Source: Campylobacteraceae bacterium (GTDB lineage Bacteria; Campylobacterota; Campylobacteria; Campylobacterales; Sulfurovaceae). From it: DNA of 59,467 bases. The stretch is from contig JALVXD010000053.1 in NCBI GenBank assembly GCA_027038295.1, forward strand, positions 1-59,467, read 5' to 3'. Made by a program: the position numbers and the translations under genes. Below are positions 24,622 through 34,924 of this stretch, in pieces. How positions within the stretch are numbered: the first letter of the stretch is position 1; every line of letters starts with the position of its first letter. Below the pieces are notes generated by a model. The model saw only the letters and a list, made by a program, of their open reading frames with translations. It was not told the origin of the DNA and did no database searches.

Positions 24622-24646
24622 GTAGGTTTGACATGGTCAAACCTAC
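24622..24646. repeat. Single symmetrical REP-like unit
   Basis: GTAG (24622-24625), stem GTTTGAC/GTCAAAC with loop ATG (24626-24642), then CTAC (24643-24646). The whole 25-mer is palindromic, so it has a head on both sides. The stem is identical to that of the pair at 5095-5201. It lies between proB and fmt. Confidence 0.7.
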
Positions 24647-24675
24647 GTAAATTTAAATAAAAAAGAAAAAATAAA

Positions 24676-25587
24676 ATGAAAAAAATAGTCTACATGGGAA
24701 CTCCCCATTATGCAAAAGAGATTTTACAAACACTTATAGATGATGTTAATGTAGAAGTTCCATTGGTTATAACTCAGCCTGATAGAAAAGCAGGACGTAA
24801 AAATGAGCTAAAAGCTCCTGATGTTAAAGTTTTAGCTTTGGAGCATAATCTAAAAATTTTACAACCAGAAAAACTTTCTGATGATGGAATTTATGAAGCA
24901 ATAATAAATGCCAACCCCGATTATATTGTTGTAGCTGCATTTGGACAGCTTTTACCAAAAAATATTTTAGATATTGCACCATGCATTAACTTACATGCTT
25001 CTCTACTCCCTCAGTATAGAGGGGCGAGTCCTGTTCAACAATCTCTACTTAACAGTGATGAGTTCACAGGAGTAACAGCAATGCTTATGGAAGAGGGATT
25101 AGACTCTGGTCCTATTTTAGGGTATCGTTATTTTAAAATTCCTCCAACTATGCTTTTACCTGAACTAATGAATAGATTGAGTGATGATGCTTGTGCTTTG
25201 ACCACTGATATTATTCACCGTTTTGAGAGTATTGCTCCACTAGAACAGAACAGAGCAATGGCTACACATTGTAAAAAGATTAAGAAGAGTGATGGCTTGG
25301 TTAATTTTTCTTCTGCTTCAGAATTTTATGACAAATATAGAGCATTTGAAGGTTGGCCTGGGATTTTTGTTGAGGGTGGTATGAAAGTTAAAAATGTACA
25401 ATTACTTGAAACAAAGAGTCAGAATGAAGAAGGTAAAATCTTAGAAATTAAAGATGAATCAATAGTGATAGGTTGTAGTAAAGGTAGTTTAGAGATAGGA
25501 GTTTTACAACCAGCATCTAAAAAAGCTGTTAATGCTAAGGCATATTGTGTAGGAAGAGGATTAAAAGTTGGAAATTCTTTACTTTAA
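24676..25587 (+). CDS. fmt: Methionyl-tRNA formyltransferase
   Basis: Formylates initiator Met-tRNA using 10-formyl-tetrahydrofolate. It has 303 residues. The start IVYMGTPHYAKEIL, the folate-binding VVAAFGQLLPKNIL, the catalytic INLHASLLPQYRGASPVQ and the aspartate-bearing EEGLDSGPIL are clear. The C-terminal domain begins near residue 200 (KSDGLVNFSSASEFYDKYRAF). It overlaps birA by 20 bp. The order fmt-birA-parA-parB-atp is the conserved Campylobacterota arrangement. Confidence 0.97.
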   Translation: MKKIVYMGTPHYAKEILQTLIDDVNVEVPLVITQPDRKAGRKNELKAPDVKVLALEHNLKILQPEKLSDDGIYEAIINANPDYIVVAAFGQLLPKNILDIAPCINLHASLLPQYRGASPVQQSLLNSDEFTGVTAMLMEEGLDSGPILGYRYFKIPPTMLLPELMNRLSDDACALTTDIIHRFESIAPLEQNRAMATHCKKIKKSDGLVNFSSASEFYDKYRAFEGWPGIFVEGGMKVKNVQLLETKSQNEEGKILEIKDESIVIGCSKGSLEIGVLQPASKKAVNAKAYCVGRGLKVGNSLL

Positions 25588-26215
25588 TGAGTTGGAATCA
25601 ACTCAAACGTATTTACAAACATATTTAATAGAAGAGGTAAAAAATAAAAAACTTACTCTTCCCTTTACTGTTATGGCAAAAAAACAGACAAAAGGTATAG
25701 GTAGCAGAGATAACTCTTGGGAAGGTGGAGAGGGGAATTTATTTTTTTCTATAGCTATTTCAATAGATGATTTACCCGATGATTTACCATTAAGCTCTGC
25801 TTCTATCTATTTTTCCTATATTATGAAAAAAGTTTTGTCTGAATATGCTGAAGATATTTGGGTAAAATGGCCCAATGATTTATATAAAAATAAGGATAAA
25901 ATTGGTGGAACCATAACAAAAAAAATAGATAATATTCTTCTTTGTGGAATGGGTATAAATTTACAAAAAAATTCAAATAGCTTTGAAGCTCTAAATCTCA
26001 ACGTTGAGCCAATGGTTTTATTGAAAAAGTATCTTTTTACTCTTGAAAACTACCCCTCATGGAAGCATATATTTAGTCAATATAGGATAGAATTCGGAAG
26101 AACGAAAGAGTTTTTTGCACATGTTGATGGGGACTATAAATCCCTTGATAAGGCTATTCTGTCAGAAGACGGTTCACTAATAATAGATAATAAGAGAGTA
26201 TATAATATAAGATGA
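25568..26215 (+). CDS. birA: Biotin-protein ligase without DNA-binding domain
   Basis: Activates biotin and attaches it to acceptor lysines (biotin carboxyl carrier proteins). It has 215 residues with TTG start at 25568, inside the fmt end. The catalytic core has the biotinyl-AMP loop KQTKGIGSRDNSWEG, NLFFSIAIS, the WVKWPNDLYKNKDKIGG motif and GMGINL. No N-terminal winged helix is present, so unlike E. coli BirA it cannot repress bio genes directly. The stop overlaps the parA start (ATGA). Confidence 0.94.
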   Translation: MEILYFNELESTQTYLQTYLIEEVKNKKLTLPFTVMAKKQTKGIGSRDNSWEGGEGNLFFSIAISIDDLPDDLPLSSASIYFSYIMKKVLSEYAEDIWVKWPNDLYKNKDKIGGTITKKIDNILLCGMGINLQKNSNSFEALNLNVEPMVLLKKYLFTLENYPSWKHIFSQYRIEFGRTKEFFAHVDGDYKSLDKAILSEDGSLIIDNKRVYNIR

Positions 26216-26997
26216 GTGAAGTAATTGCAATAGCAAATCAAAAGGGTGGAGTCGGGAAGACAACAACAGCTGTCAATCTCGCTGCAGCATTAGCAAGTAA
26301 TGGAAAAAGAATACTATTAATTGATGCAGATCCTCAAACTAATGCGACTACTAGTTTGGGTTTTAATCGAAATGATTATGAGTATAATATTTATCATGTG
26401 TTGATTGGTATCAAAAAGATGTCTGAGGTTATCTTAACCTCAAAATTTAAAAACCTAGATATGGTTCCTGCAAATATTGGATTAGTAGGTGTTGAAAAAG
26501 AGTTTTATGATCCATCAAAGAAAAATCGTGAACTGTTATTGAAAAAAGCAATTAAGCCAATTAAAAATAACTATGACTACATTATTATAGATTCACCTCC
26601 TGCTTTAGGACCTATTACCATTAACTCTTTAGGTGCTGCTGATTCGGTTATTATTCCTATACAGTGTGAGTATTTTGCTTTGGAAGGTTTGGCACAACTG
26701 CTTAATACCATTAATCTTCTCAAGAAGTCAATTAATCCTAAGTTAGAGATTAAAGGTTTTTTACCTACGATGTACTCTGTACAAAATAATCTCTCTAAGC
26801 AAGTGCTTGAAGATTTGGCTCATCATTTTAAAGATAATCTTTTTTTAGATAAGAAAAAAGAGTTTATTATTGTCCCACGTAATATAAAAGTAGCAGAGTC
26901 TCCAAGTTATGGAAAACCTGTAACTGAGTATGCACATAAATCAAAAGGTGCTATTGCCTATAATAATTTGGCAAAATGCATTTTAAGAGGTAAATAA
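26212..26997 (+). CDS. parA: Chromosome-partitioning ATPase ParA/Soj
   Basis: Walker-type ATPase that drives origin segregation with ParB. It has 261 residues, the size of chromosomal Soj proteins without an N-terminal HTH. The deviant Walker A is NQKGGVGKTTTAVNLAAALA, Walker A' is LLIDADPQTNATTSLG and Walker B is DYIIIDSPPALGP. It overlaps birA by 4 bp and is separated from parB by 1 bp, so expression is coupled. Confidence 0.96.
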   Translation: MSEVIAIANQKGGVGKTTTAVNLAAALASNGKRILLIDADPQTNATTSLGFNRNDYEYNIYHVLIGIKKMSEVILTSKFKNLDMVPANIGLVGVEKEFYDPSKKNRELLLKKAIKPIKNNYDYIIIDSPPALGPITINSLGAADSVIIPIQCEYFALEGLAQLLNTINLLKKSINPKLEIKGFLPTMYSVQNNLSKQVLEDLAHHFKDNLFLDKKKEFIIVPRNIKVAESPSYGKPVTEYAHKSKGAIAYNNLAKCILRGK

Positions 26998-26998
26998 G

Positions 26999-27850
26999 AT
27001 GGCTTTAGGTAGAGGACTCGGTGCAATATTAGAAGAGGTTGGTCAATCGTATGATAATGAGATGTCTACTAACAGTACATCGGCTGATCAGATACAAGAG
27101 ATTGATGTTGATGAAATATCACCCAATCCTTATCAACCAAGAAAAACTTTTGACCATGAAGCACTTACCGAGTTAAGTGAGTCTATTAAACGAAATGGTT
27201 TACTTCAACCCATTGTTGTTCTCCAAAGAGATGAAGGCTACTTGCTTGTAGCAGGAGAGAGAAGACTTCGAGCCCATAAATTGGCTGGTTTAGACACTAT
27301 AAAAGCTATTATTGCAGATGTTGATATTGACGATGCTAAACTTCGTGAATTGGCTTTAATAGAAAATATTCAAAGAGAAAACTTAAACTCGATGGAGTTG
27401 GCTCACTCCTATGATGAGTTAATTAAAGTCTATGAGATTACACATGATGAGCTTTCACATGTTGTCAATAAAAGTCGTTCTCAAATTACCAATACATTAA
27501 GACTTTTAGGACTCTCTAAATATGTTCAAAAAAAATTAATAACAGGAGTTATTTCACAAGGTCATGCTAAAATTTTGGTTGGTTTTGATGAACCAGAGCA
27601 GAAGGTTTTAGTGGATACAATTATTGGGCAAAAACTCTCTGTAAGAGAGAGTGAACTCTTAGCAAAAAGTAAAAAGAATGTTGAAAAGGAAGAAGTTAAA
27701 AAAGAGAAAAAAGGAGTTTTTATAAACAGTTATAAAAACTCCTTTAAAGACAAACTTCCTTTTGCCTTTAAGATTAAAAATAATAGTTTAGAGATAAACT
27801 TTAAAGATAATGAAGAAATAGAAAAATTTTTAAAAATGCTACAAAAATAG
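26999..27850 (+). CDS. parB: Chromosome-partitioning protein ParB/Spo0J
   Basis: CTP-dependent DNA clamp that loads at parS and stimulates ParA. It has 283 residues. The N-terminal ALGRGLGAILEE binds ParA. The ParB/Srx fold contains ISPNPYQPRKTFD, LLQPIVV and the CTP-binding GERRLRAHKLAG; ENIQRENLNSMELAHSY precedes the HTH VNKSRSQITNTLRLLGL. The C-terminal dimerisation segment is Lys-rich. A hairpin overlaps its stop codon. Confidence 0.96.
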   Translation: MALGRGLGAILEEVGQSYDNEMSTNSTSADQIQEIDVDEISPNPYQPRKTFDHEALTELSESIKRNGLLQPIVVLQRDEGYLLVAGERRLRAHKLAGLDTIKAIIADVDIDDAKLRELALIENIQRENLNSMELAHSYDELIKVYEITHDELSHVVNKSRSQITNTLRLLGLSKYVQKKLITGVISQGHAKILVGFDEPEQKVLVDTIIGQKLSVRESELLAKSKKNVEKEEVKKEKKGVFINSYKNSFKDKLPFAFKIKNNSLEINFKDNEEIEKFLKMLQK

Positions 27851-27876
27851 ACAAGTTTTCATTTTGAAACTTGTCT
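27849..27876 (+). terminator. Hairpin at the parB stop codon
   Basis: AGACAAGTTT and AAACTTGTCT form a roughly 10-bp stem around a T-rich loop. It begins within the parB stop codon and separates parAB from the ATP synthase promoter. There is no strong T-tail. Confidence 0.55.
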
Positions 27877-27965
27877 CTGCTACCAATCTACCCAATGCCT
27901 TTTTTTAATCTCTTCAATCCCTCTTATATAACAATTTATTAATCAAATTATTACATGTTCCAAGT

Positions 27966-27971
27966 TATAAT
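27966..27971 (+). promoter_or_regulatory. -10 box of the ATP synthase operon
   Basis: TATAAT at 27966-27971 in AAGTTATAATACGC, 27 bp before the first atp start codon, with a strong GGAGGAG ribosome-binding site in between. The short leader makes this the likely operon promoter. Confidence 0.65.
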
Positions 27972-27997
27972 ACGCAAAATTTTTTGGAGGAGTTTGA

Positions 27998-28420
27998 ATG
28001 CTTGACTTGAATCCCGGTTTGATGTTGTTCGTTCTTATTGTTTTCTTCTCTCTTCTCTTTTTGTTAAATACTATGTTGTTTCAACCATTACTAAAGTTTA
28101 TGGATGATAGAGATGCAACAATAGAAGCTAATTTAAAAGATGCAGAAGAGATGGCAGGAAATAATGATGAGCTGAATACAAAAGCTGATACGCTACTAGG
28201 TGAGGCAAGAGCCGAAGCTAATGAAATCAGAGAGAAAGCTACTTCTGAAGCGAAAGCTTTAGCAGAGAGTAAAATTGAAAGTAAAGTAAAAGAACTTGAT
28301 GATAATTACCATAAATTCTTAGCAGAACTTACAACAGAGCAAGAAGAGTTGAAAAAATCACTTGCTACTGAGTTACCTCAATTAAAAAAGAGTTTAGAGA
28401 CTAAACTCAGTAGTTTATAG
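27998..28420 (+). CDS. atpF': F-type ATP synthase subunit b'
   Basis: A peripheral-stalk subunit of 140 residues. One N-terminal TM helix (LMLFVLIVFFSLLFLLNTMLF) is followed by LLKFMDDRDATIEANLKDAEEMA and a long alpha-helical, Ala/Glu/Lys-rich coil. It is the first gene of a b'-b-delta-alpha-gamma-beta-epsilon cluster; a and c subunits are elsewhere, as in other Campylobacterota. Assignment as b' rather than b rests on position and short length. Confidence 0.92.
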   Translation: MLDLNPGLMLFVLIVFFSLLFLLNTMLFQPLLKFMDDRDATIEANLKDAEEMAGNNDELNTKADTLLGEARAEANEIREKATSEAKALAESKIESKVKELDDNYHKFLAELTTEQEELKKSLATELPQLKKSLETKLSSL

Positions 28421-28430
28421 GAGATGTTGA

Positions 28431-28967
28431 ATGAGAATTAAAAGTATAGCTCTATTTGCAACTGTTCTTGTACCATCATTGGTACTTGCTTCAGGTGCTG
28501 AGCATCACACCGTAACTATGTGGGACTCTGATTTTAAATACAGAGTTTTAAACTTTGCTATTTTTGCAGGTCTTGTGTATTATTTGGTAGCTAATCCTAT
28601 TAAAGATTTCTTTAGAGGACGTTCCGAAGGAATAGCCAATAGACTTAAAGAGATAGAAGAGAAGTTACAGGCTACTAAAGATGCTAAAAAAGAGGCTGAA
28701 GCTAATTTATTAAAAGCTGAATCTAAAGCAGAAGAGATTGTTACAGATGCTGCCAATGAAGCAAAAATTTTATCTAGTAATATTGCTGATAAAAACAGTA
28801 CTGCTTTAAGTATGATGGAAAAACAAGCTCTTGATAAACAAGCTTTAGAGTCTAAAAAAGCTACAAGAACAACGATTGATAACTTACTAAATGATGGTTT
28901 TGAAAATGATGATATTGCTATTGACGAAGCTAAAGTTGTTTCATTAATCTCTAAAAAGGTGGCGTAA
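28431..28967 (+). CDS. atpF: F-type ATP synthase subunit b
   Basis: A 178-residue stalk subunit. It has an N-terminal signal-like hydrophobic stretch (SIALFATVLVPSLVLAS), then the membrane helix FAIFAGLVYYLVANPIKDFF and a long helical stalk (EGIANRLKEIEEKLQATKDAKKEAEANL). The extra N-terminal hydrophobic segment is frequent in this phylum's b subunits and may be cleaved. It is directly adjacent to atpH (no gap). The minus-strand open frame through it is a low-complexity shadow. Confidence 0.93.
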   Translation: MRIKSIALFATVLVPSLVLASGAEHHTVTMWDSDFKYRVLNFAIFAGLVYYLVANPIKDFFRGRSEGIANRLKEIEEKLQATKDAKKEAEANLLKAESKAEEIVTDAANEAKILSSNIADKNSTALSMMEKQALDKQALESKKATRTTIDNLLNDGFENDDIAIDEAKVVSLISKKVA

Positions 28968-29501
28968 ATGGAAGAGTTAATTGCAAACAGATATGTTAAC
29001 GCTTTAGTTGACATCACAACTTCTGAAGAGAGAGTTGCTTTTTCAGAGAAACTTTCGGCTATTGCAGACGCTTTTTCTGACGATAGTGTTGCTGAGATGT
29101 TAACCTCTCCATTGGTTCCAGCTGATAAAAAAACTTCATTTGTACTTGATGGCTTAGGTGAAGATAGTGATGTTAAATTACAAAACTTTATCAAAATTAT
29201 TGGTGAAAATAGTCGTTTAGACCTCTTGCCAGTTGTGGCGAAGAGATTAAATCAAGCAATTCAAAAAGAGACAAATGAGTATGAAGGTGTTGTGAAAAGT
29301 TCAAACACTTTAGGCGATGCAGAACTTGCAGAGCTTGAAACTTCATTAAAAACATATACAGGCTCAACCATTAAATTGACTCAAGAACAATCTGATCTTG
29401 ACGGGATCAAAGTGTCAGTTGAAGATTTGGGTATAGAGGTAAACTTCTCTAAGCAGAGAGTTAAAGAACAGTTAATTGATTTCATTACGAAATCATTATA
29501 A
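28968..29501 (+). CDS. atpH: F-type ATP synthase subunit delta
   Basis: Links the F1 head to the peripheral stalk. It has 177 residues. Signatures are the N-terminal NRYVNALVD, SPLVPADKKTSFVLD, the mid-region FIKIIGENSRLDLLPVVAKRL and the C-terminal VKVSVEDLGIEVNFSKQRVKEQL-type segment. It starts immediately after the atpF stop codon and is followed by atpA after 27 bp. Confidence 0.94.
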   Translation: MEELIANRYVNALVDITTSEERVAFSEKLSAIADAFSDDSVAEMLTSPLVPADKKTSFVLDGLGEDSDVKLQNFIKIIGENSRLDLLPVVAKRLNQAIQKETNEYEGVVKSSNTLGDAELAELETSLKTYTGSTIKLTQEQSDLDGIKVSVEDLGIEVNFSKQRVKEQLIDFITKSL

Positions 29502-29528
29502 AATAGTAATCTAACGGAAGGAGTTGCA

Positions 29529-31043
29529 GTGGCAAACAAATTACAAGCAGACGAAATCTCTTCAATAATTAAAGAGAGAATCGCAAATTTTGAGATTGAT
29601 GTAGATATCAACGAAGTTGGTAAAGTAGTAGGGGTTGCAGATGGAATTACATCTGTATACGGTCTTAACAATGTTATGGCAGGAGAAGTAGTAGAGTTTG
29701 AAACAGGTGTTCAAGGTATGGTACTTAACCTAGAAGAGGCGAGTGTAGGTATCGTTGTTCTTGGTTCAATGGCTGGTATTGTTGAGGGAATGAGCGTTAA
29801 GAGAACTGGTGAGCTTTTAAGAATGCCAGTTGGAGATGCGATGGTAGGTCGTGTTGTTAACCCACTTGGAGAGCCAGTTGATGGTAAAGGTCCAATTGAA
29901 TCAGCAGAATCTCAACTTATTGAGACAAAAGCACCAGGGATTATGGCTAGAAAATCAGTTCATGAACCACTTCAAACAGGTATTAAAGCGATTGATGCAT
30001 TGGTACCAGTTGGACGAGGACAAAGAGAGCTTATTATTGGTGATAGACAAACAGGTAAGACTACCTTAGCAATTGATACTATTATCAACCAAAAAGGACA
30101 AGATGTTATCTGTGTCTATGTAGCGATTGGTCAAAAACAATCAACCGTTGCATCATTGGTTAAAAGACTTGAAGAAGCTGGAGCGATGGAGTATACAATT
30201 ATTGTTAATGCTTCTGCTGCTGACTCTGCAGCGTTCCAATTCTTGGCTCCTTATGCAGGTGTTACTTTGGCTGAGTACTACATGAACTCTAGCAGACATG
30301 CAGTTATCTTTTATGATGATTTAACTAAACATGCTGTTGCATACAGAGAGATGTCATTGATTTTAAGAAGACCTCCAGGTCGAGAAGCGTACCCAGGGGA
30401 TGTTTTCTATCTTCACTCAAGACTTCTTGAAAGAGCAGCTAAACTTTCTGATGCAAATGGTGCAGGTTCAATTACAGCTTTCCCAATTATTGAAACACAA
30501 GCAGGTGATGTTGCTGCGTACATTCCAACCAACGTAATTTCTATTACTGATGGACAGATTTTCCTTGAAACTGACCTCTTTAACTCAGGTGTAAGACCTG
30601 CGATTAACGTTGGACTTTCAGTATCAAGAGTTGGTGGTGCTGCACAGATTAAAGCGACTAAGCAAGTTGCAGGTACACTTAGACTAGACCTTGCTTCTTA
30701 CCGTGAGCTTCAAGCCTTTGCACAGTTTGCTTCTGACCTTGATGAGCATAGTAGAGCTCAACTTGAAAGAGGTGGTAGAATGGTTGAGGTTCTTAAACAA
30801 GGGCCATATTCTCCAGTGCCAATTGAGAAACAAGTTATTATAATTTTTGCAGGGGTTAAGGGTTACCTTGATGATATTCCTGTTGATGCAGTAACTAAGT
30901 TTGAAGCTGAGCTTTATCCATTTATGGATGCTAAGTATGCTTCTGTTGTAGAGAGCATTAAATCTGAGAAAAAAATCACTGATGATAATGAAGCAGAGTT
31001 GAAAAAAGCGATTGAAGATTTCAAAGAATCTTTTTCAGCGTAA
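29529..31043 (+). CDS. atpA: F-type ATP synthase subunit alpha
   Basis: Regulatory nucleotide-binding subunit of F1, 504 residues, normal length. The P-loop is [29 protein letters not shown], the catalytic-interface arginine region [16 protein letters not shown], and [23 protein letters not shown] are conserved. Start ATG/GTG context: the annotated start is a GTG at 29529 preceded by CGGAAGGAG. Confidence 0.98.
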   Translation: MANKLQADEISSIIKERIANFEIDVDINEVGKVVGVADGITSVYGLNNVMAGEVVEFETGVQGMVLNLEEASVGIVVLGSMAGIVEGMSVKRTGELLRMPVGDAMVGRVVNPLGEPVDGKGPIESAESQLIETKAPGIMARKSVHEPLQTGIKAIDALVPVGRGQRELIIGDRQTGKTTLAIDTIINQKGQDVICVYVAIGQKQSTVASLVKRLEEAGAMEYTIIVNASAADSAAFQFLAPYAGVTLAEYYMNSSRHAVIFYDDLTKHAVAYREMSLILRRPPGREAYPGDVFYLHSRLLERAAKLSDANGAGSITAFPIIETQAGDVAAYIPTNVISITDGQIFLETDLFNSGVRPAINVGLSVSRVGGAAQIKATKQVAGTLRLDLASYRELQAFAQFASDLDEHSRAQLERGGRMVEVLKQGPYSPVPIEKQVIIIFAGVKGYLDDIPVDAVTKFEAELYPFMDAKYASVVESIKSEKKITDDNEAELKKAIEDFKESFSA

Positions 31044-31055
31044 GAAGGTTCAATT

Positions 31056-31946
31056 ATGGCTAATTTAAAAGAGATAAAGCGTAAAATTGCGAGTGTTAAA
31101 GGTACTCAAAAGACCACGCGTGCGATGAAACTTGTTTCATCGGCTAAACTTAAACGTGCAGAAGAGATTGCTACACGTTCTAAAGTTTATGCTACGAAGT
31201 TAACAGAGTTGTTAACGGAGATTGCACAGAAGATGTCTCAAAACAATGCAGAGGGGATTGATAATGTTTTCATGAAAGAGAACAAAAATCCTAAAAAAAT
31301 TGACATTGTGTTTGTAACATCGGACAAAGGTCTTTGTGGTGGATTCAACCATCAAACCATTAAACAAGCGAATAAAATCATGCAAGAGTATGTTGATGCA
31401 GGTATTGAAGTTCGTCTAAGTGGTGTGGGTAAAAAAGGTATTGCCTTTTTCAAATATAACCAAGTTGAGATGTTAAATCAGATTGATGACTTAAGTTCAA
31501 AACCTGACTATGCACGTTCAACAGAGTTGATTTCATCATTGGTTGAAGATTATGTGGCTGGAGAAACTGATAAGATTATTCTTATTCATAATGGATATGT
31601 AAATATGATACTGCAAAAAGTTTATACACAACAACTTCTTCCAGTAGATACATCTACGCTTGAACTAACAGAGAGTGTTTCTCTATCAGAGATGGATGTA
31701 GAACCAGATGATGATGACACATTATTAAATGCATTGGTAGAAAAGTATGTTGAGTATACAATGTACTATTCATTGTTAGATTCATTGGCTGCTGAGCATT
31801 CTGCTCGTATGCAAGCAATGGATGCAGCGACGAACAATGCAGGTGATATGGTTAAGAAGTTGAGTGTTAAATACAACAAAGCAAGACAAGAAGCGATTAC
31901 GACTGAACTCATTGAGATTATCAGTGGTATGGAATCGTTGAAATAA
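31056..31946 (+). CDS. atpG: F-type ATP synthase subunit gamma
   Basis: Central rotor shaft of F1, 296 residues. The N-terminal NLKEIKRKIASVKGTQKTTRAMKLVSSAKLKRA helix, the SDKGLCGGFN motif and the C-terminal ARMQAMDAATNNAGDMVKKL helix are diagnostic. It sits between atpA (12-bp gap) and atpD (18-bp gap). Confidence 0.97.
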   Translation: MANLKEIKRKIASVKGTQKTTRAMKLVSSAKLKRAEEIATRSKVYATKLTELLTEIAQKMSQNNAEGIDNVFMKENKNPKKIDIVFVTSDKGLCGGFNHQTIKQANKIMQEYVDAGIEVRLSGVGKKGIAFFKYNQVEMLNQIDDLSSKPDYARSTELISSLVEDYVAGETDKIILIHNGYVNMILQKVYTQQLLPVDTSTLELTESVSLSEMDVEPDDDDTLLNALVEKYVEYTMYYSLLDSLAAEHSARMQAMDAATNNAGDMVKKLSVKYNKARQEAITTELIEIISGMESLK

Positions 31947-31952
31947 TAATAG

Positions 31953-33359
<1,407 letters not shown>

Positions 33360-33376
33360 GTAGAAGGAGTTTAACT

Positions 33377-33754
33377 ATGGAACTCATGAAACTTGAAATT
33401 GTGACACCAAACGGTGTCATTTTTGATGATGAAGTAAAACAAGTTACCGTACCTGGTGGCGAGGGCGAGTTTGGTATTTTAGCTGGACATGCTGCTGTTG
33501 TTTCTCTTTTAGACACAGGTGTAATTAGCATTGAACGTACAGATGGCAAAGTTGTCTCTGTGGCTATAAATGGTGGTTATGTTAAAGTTGATGAAGAGAA
33601 GACTTTATGTATGGTTGACGGTGCAGTAGCACTCTCAGGAGACGATACAAACCTTGCTAAAGCCATTGGTGAAGCAAAAGAGCTACTAGAAAAAGCTCAA
33701 TCTACAAGTACTACTATTGCAGCTGCAATTTCTAAAGTAGAGAGTATTAAGTAG
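33377..33754 (+). CDS. atpC: F-type ATP synthase subunit epsilon
   Basis: Rotor-tip subunit of 125 residues. The N-terminal beta-sandwich contains MKLEIVTPNGVIFDDEVKQV, VPGGEGEFGILAGHA and VAINGGYVKV. The C-terminal helical hairpin is EAKELLEKAQSTSTTIAAAI, slightly short relative to E. coli. AGAAGGAG precedes the start at 33377. It is the last gene of the atp operon and is followed by a strong hairpin. Confidence 0.96.
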   Translation: MELMKLEIVTPNGVIFDDEVKQVTVPGGEGEFGILAGHAAVVSLLDTGVISIERTDGKVVSVAINGGYVKVDEEKTLCMVDGAVALSGDDTNLAKAIGEAKELLEKAQSTSTTIAAAISKVESIK

Positions 33755-33762
33755 TAATATTA

Positions 33763-33786
33763 TTTAGTCGGGTTTTCCCGACTAAA
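33763..33786. terminator. Bidirectional terminator hairpin after atpC
   Basis: TTTAGTCGGG (33763-33772), loop TTTT, CCCGACTAAA (33777-33786): a perfect 10-bp stem between the atp operon and the convergent NlpC/P60 gene. A long T-tail is missing on both sides. Confidence 0.8.
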
Positions 33787-33807
33787 CTAAATTGGTAAAC
33801 TATAATC

Positions 33808-34551
33808 TTATAGAGATGCCATATGCGTATTATCTCTAATCACTCTTCTTCCCCATAAAAAACGTTTTTTATAAAAATCTTTTTCATTGAAGTTAAATAT
33901 TACAACTTTTTTTGCACCAGAACTTGCATGGATAAAGTTTCCAGAACCTAAATAGATTCCCACATGTGAAACTCTTCCTGTTCTTTTTTTATGTGTATCA
34001 AAAAAGACCATGTCCCCTTTTCTTAGATTTTGGTAGTTTACATATTGTCCCACCTTCGCTTGGTCACGAGATACTCTTGGTATATTTATTCCTGCATCTC
34101 TATATACTTTTTGAGTAAAACCAGAACAGTCATAGTTATAAGGACCAGTCGCTCCCCATACATATTTTTTTCCTAAAAGTTTTTTAGAGTTATTTTCTAT
34201 TAGACGAGTTATATTATACAAGTTATTTCTATAGTTGGTATATGCAAGATGTTGTGCTTGTGGCTGAAAATGTTGACTTCTATGATAATTGGAGTATCGT
34301 CTTGGTGGAGTAGGTACATCTATAACTTCTATATGTTGCATCTCATAAGAAGGAGCTGTATCATAATGAGTTATAGTTGCTGTTCCATTTATTGGGTATG
34401 TGGTAGCCAATGGAAGTTGTGCTATTTGTTCTTGTTGAAGTTGAAAGAGTTCAGCTCTACTTTTTGGTTTTACAGTATCTTTACCTGAACAGGCACTGAA
34501 AAGAGTGGCAGAGGTGACTAGCATTAGATTGATTAAAGTTGTTTTTCTCAT
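33808..34551 (-). CDS. NlpC/P60-family lipoprotein endopeptidase
   Basis: A 247-residue envelope hydrolase. The lipoprotein signal is TLINLMLVTSATLFSAC with the cysteine near residue 21. A linker of about 90 residues rich in Gln/His/Tyr follows, then the NlpC/P60 domain from about residue 130. The catalytic Cys is in YNYDCSGFTQKVY, His in RVSHVGIYLG and the third polar residue in NFIHASSG. It would cut D-Glu-diaminopimelate bonds in peptide stems (family knowledge). It sits between atpC and the Tol genes, on the opposite strand. Confidence 0.92.
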   Translation of the reverse strand: MRKTTLINLMLVTSATLFSACSGKDTVKPKSRAELFQLQQEQIAQLPLATTYPINGTATITHYDTAPSYEMQHIEVIDVPTPPRRYSNYHRSQHFQPQAQHLAYTNYRNNLYNITRLIENNSKKLLGKKYVWGATGPYNYDCSGFTQKVYRDAGINIPRVSRDQAKVGQYVNYQNLRKGDMVFFDTHKKRTGRVSHVGIYLGSGNFIHASSGAKKVVIFNFNEKDFYKKRFLWGRRVIRDNTHMASL

Positions 34552-34924
34552 GTATTATTCTCCCTAGAATTAAAATATTAGTATAGTTTGTTTTCCTAAA
34601 TTTAGTATAGCAATAAAGTTGTGATGTAAATGTGAAAAAAATAGAAAAAATTATTTTTATAGACTCTTTTGAAAGCTCATTATTATGGGCTGTTAAATAG
34701 TATTTTCTATACAATAATGATTGTTTTTTTATAATTAATATGATTATGTAAACTTTTTATTTCTTTAAATAAAAATATTAAATTGTGAACTTATTATTTA
34801 CAATAGATGTTCATACGTGTTAATTTAAGACATAATTAGAAAAATATATATTTATATAAATTAACAAGCCTTTAGAGAGGTCAAATATGTTAATATTTTT
34901 TAGATTGAAAAAAAGGAAATAAAT
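34552..34924. other. AT-rich divergent intergenic region (nlpC-like / tolQ)
   Basis: 373 bp without a supported gene apart from an 11-codon leader ORF at 34887. The region is very AT-rich, with A/T tracts around 34725-34780, and must hold the promoters of both divergent units. I see no hairpin, operator repeat or RNA gene that I can support. Confidence 0.55.
34887..34922 (+). CDS. Possible 11-codon leader ORF before tolQ
   Basis: ATG at 34887 with AGAGAGG just upstream encodes [11 protein letters not shown] and stops at 34920-34922, two bases before the tolQ ATG. Its last codons (AAA AGG AAA) coincide with the tolQ ribosome-binding site. It could couple or attenuate tolQ translation, but chance is not excluded. 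Confidence 0.3.
   Translation: MLIFFRLKKRK

Noticed and set aside
23831-26215. ProB without PUA domain and BirA without HTH as truncated genes
   Set aside because: Both short forms are usual in this phylum, retain complete catalytic domains and have clean coupled starts.
27998-28967. Two b-type ATP synthase subunits as a sign of duplication or photosynthetic ancestry
   Set aside because: Paired b' and b genes are normal for Campylobacterota.
28580-29194. Minus-strand open frame of 204 codons through atpF and atpH
   Set aside because: Ser/Ala/Leu low-complexity product opposite helical b-subunit codons; two certain genes occupy the plus strand.
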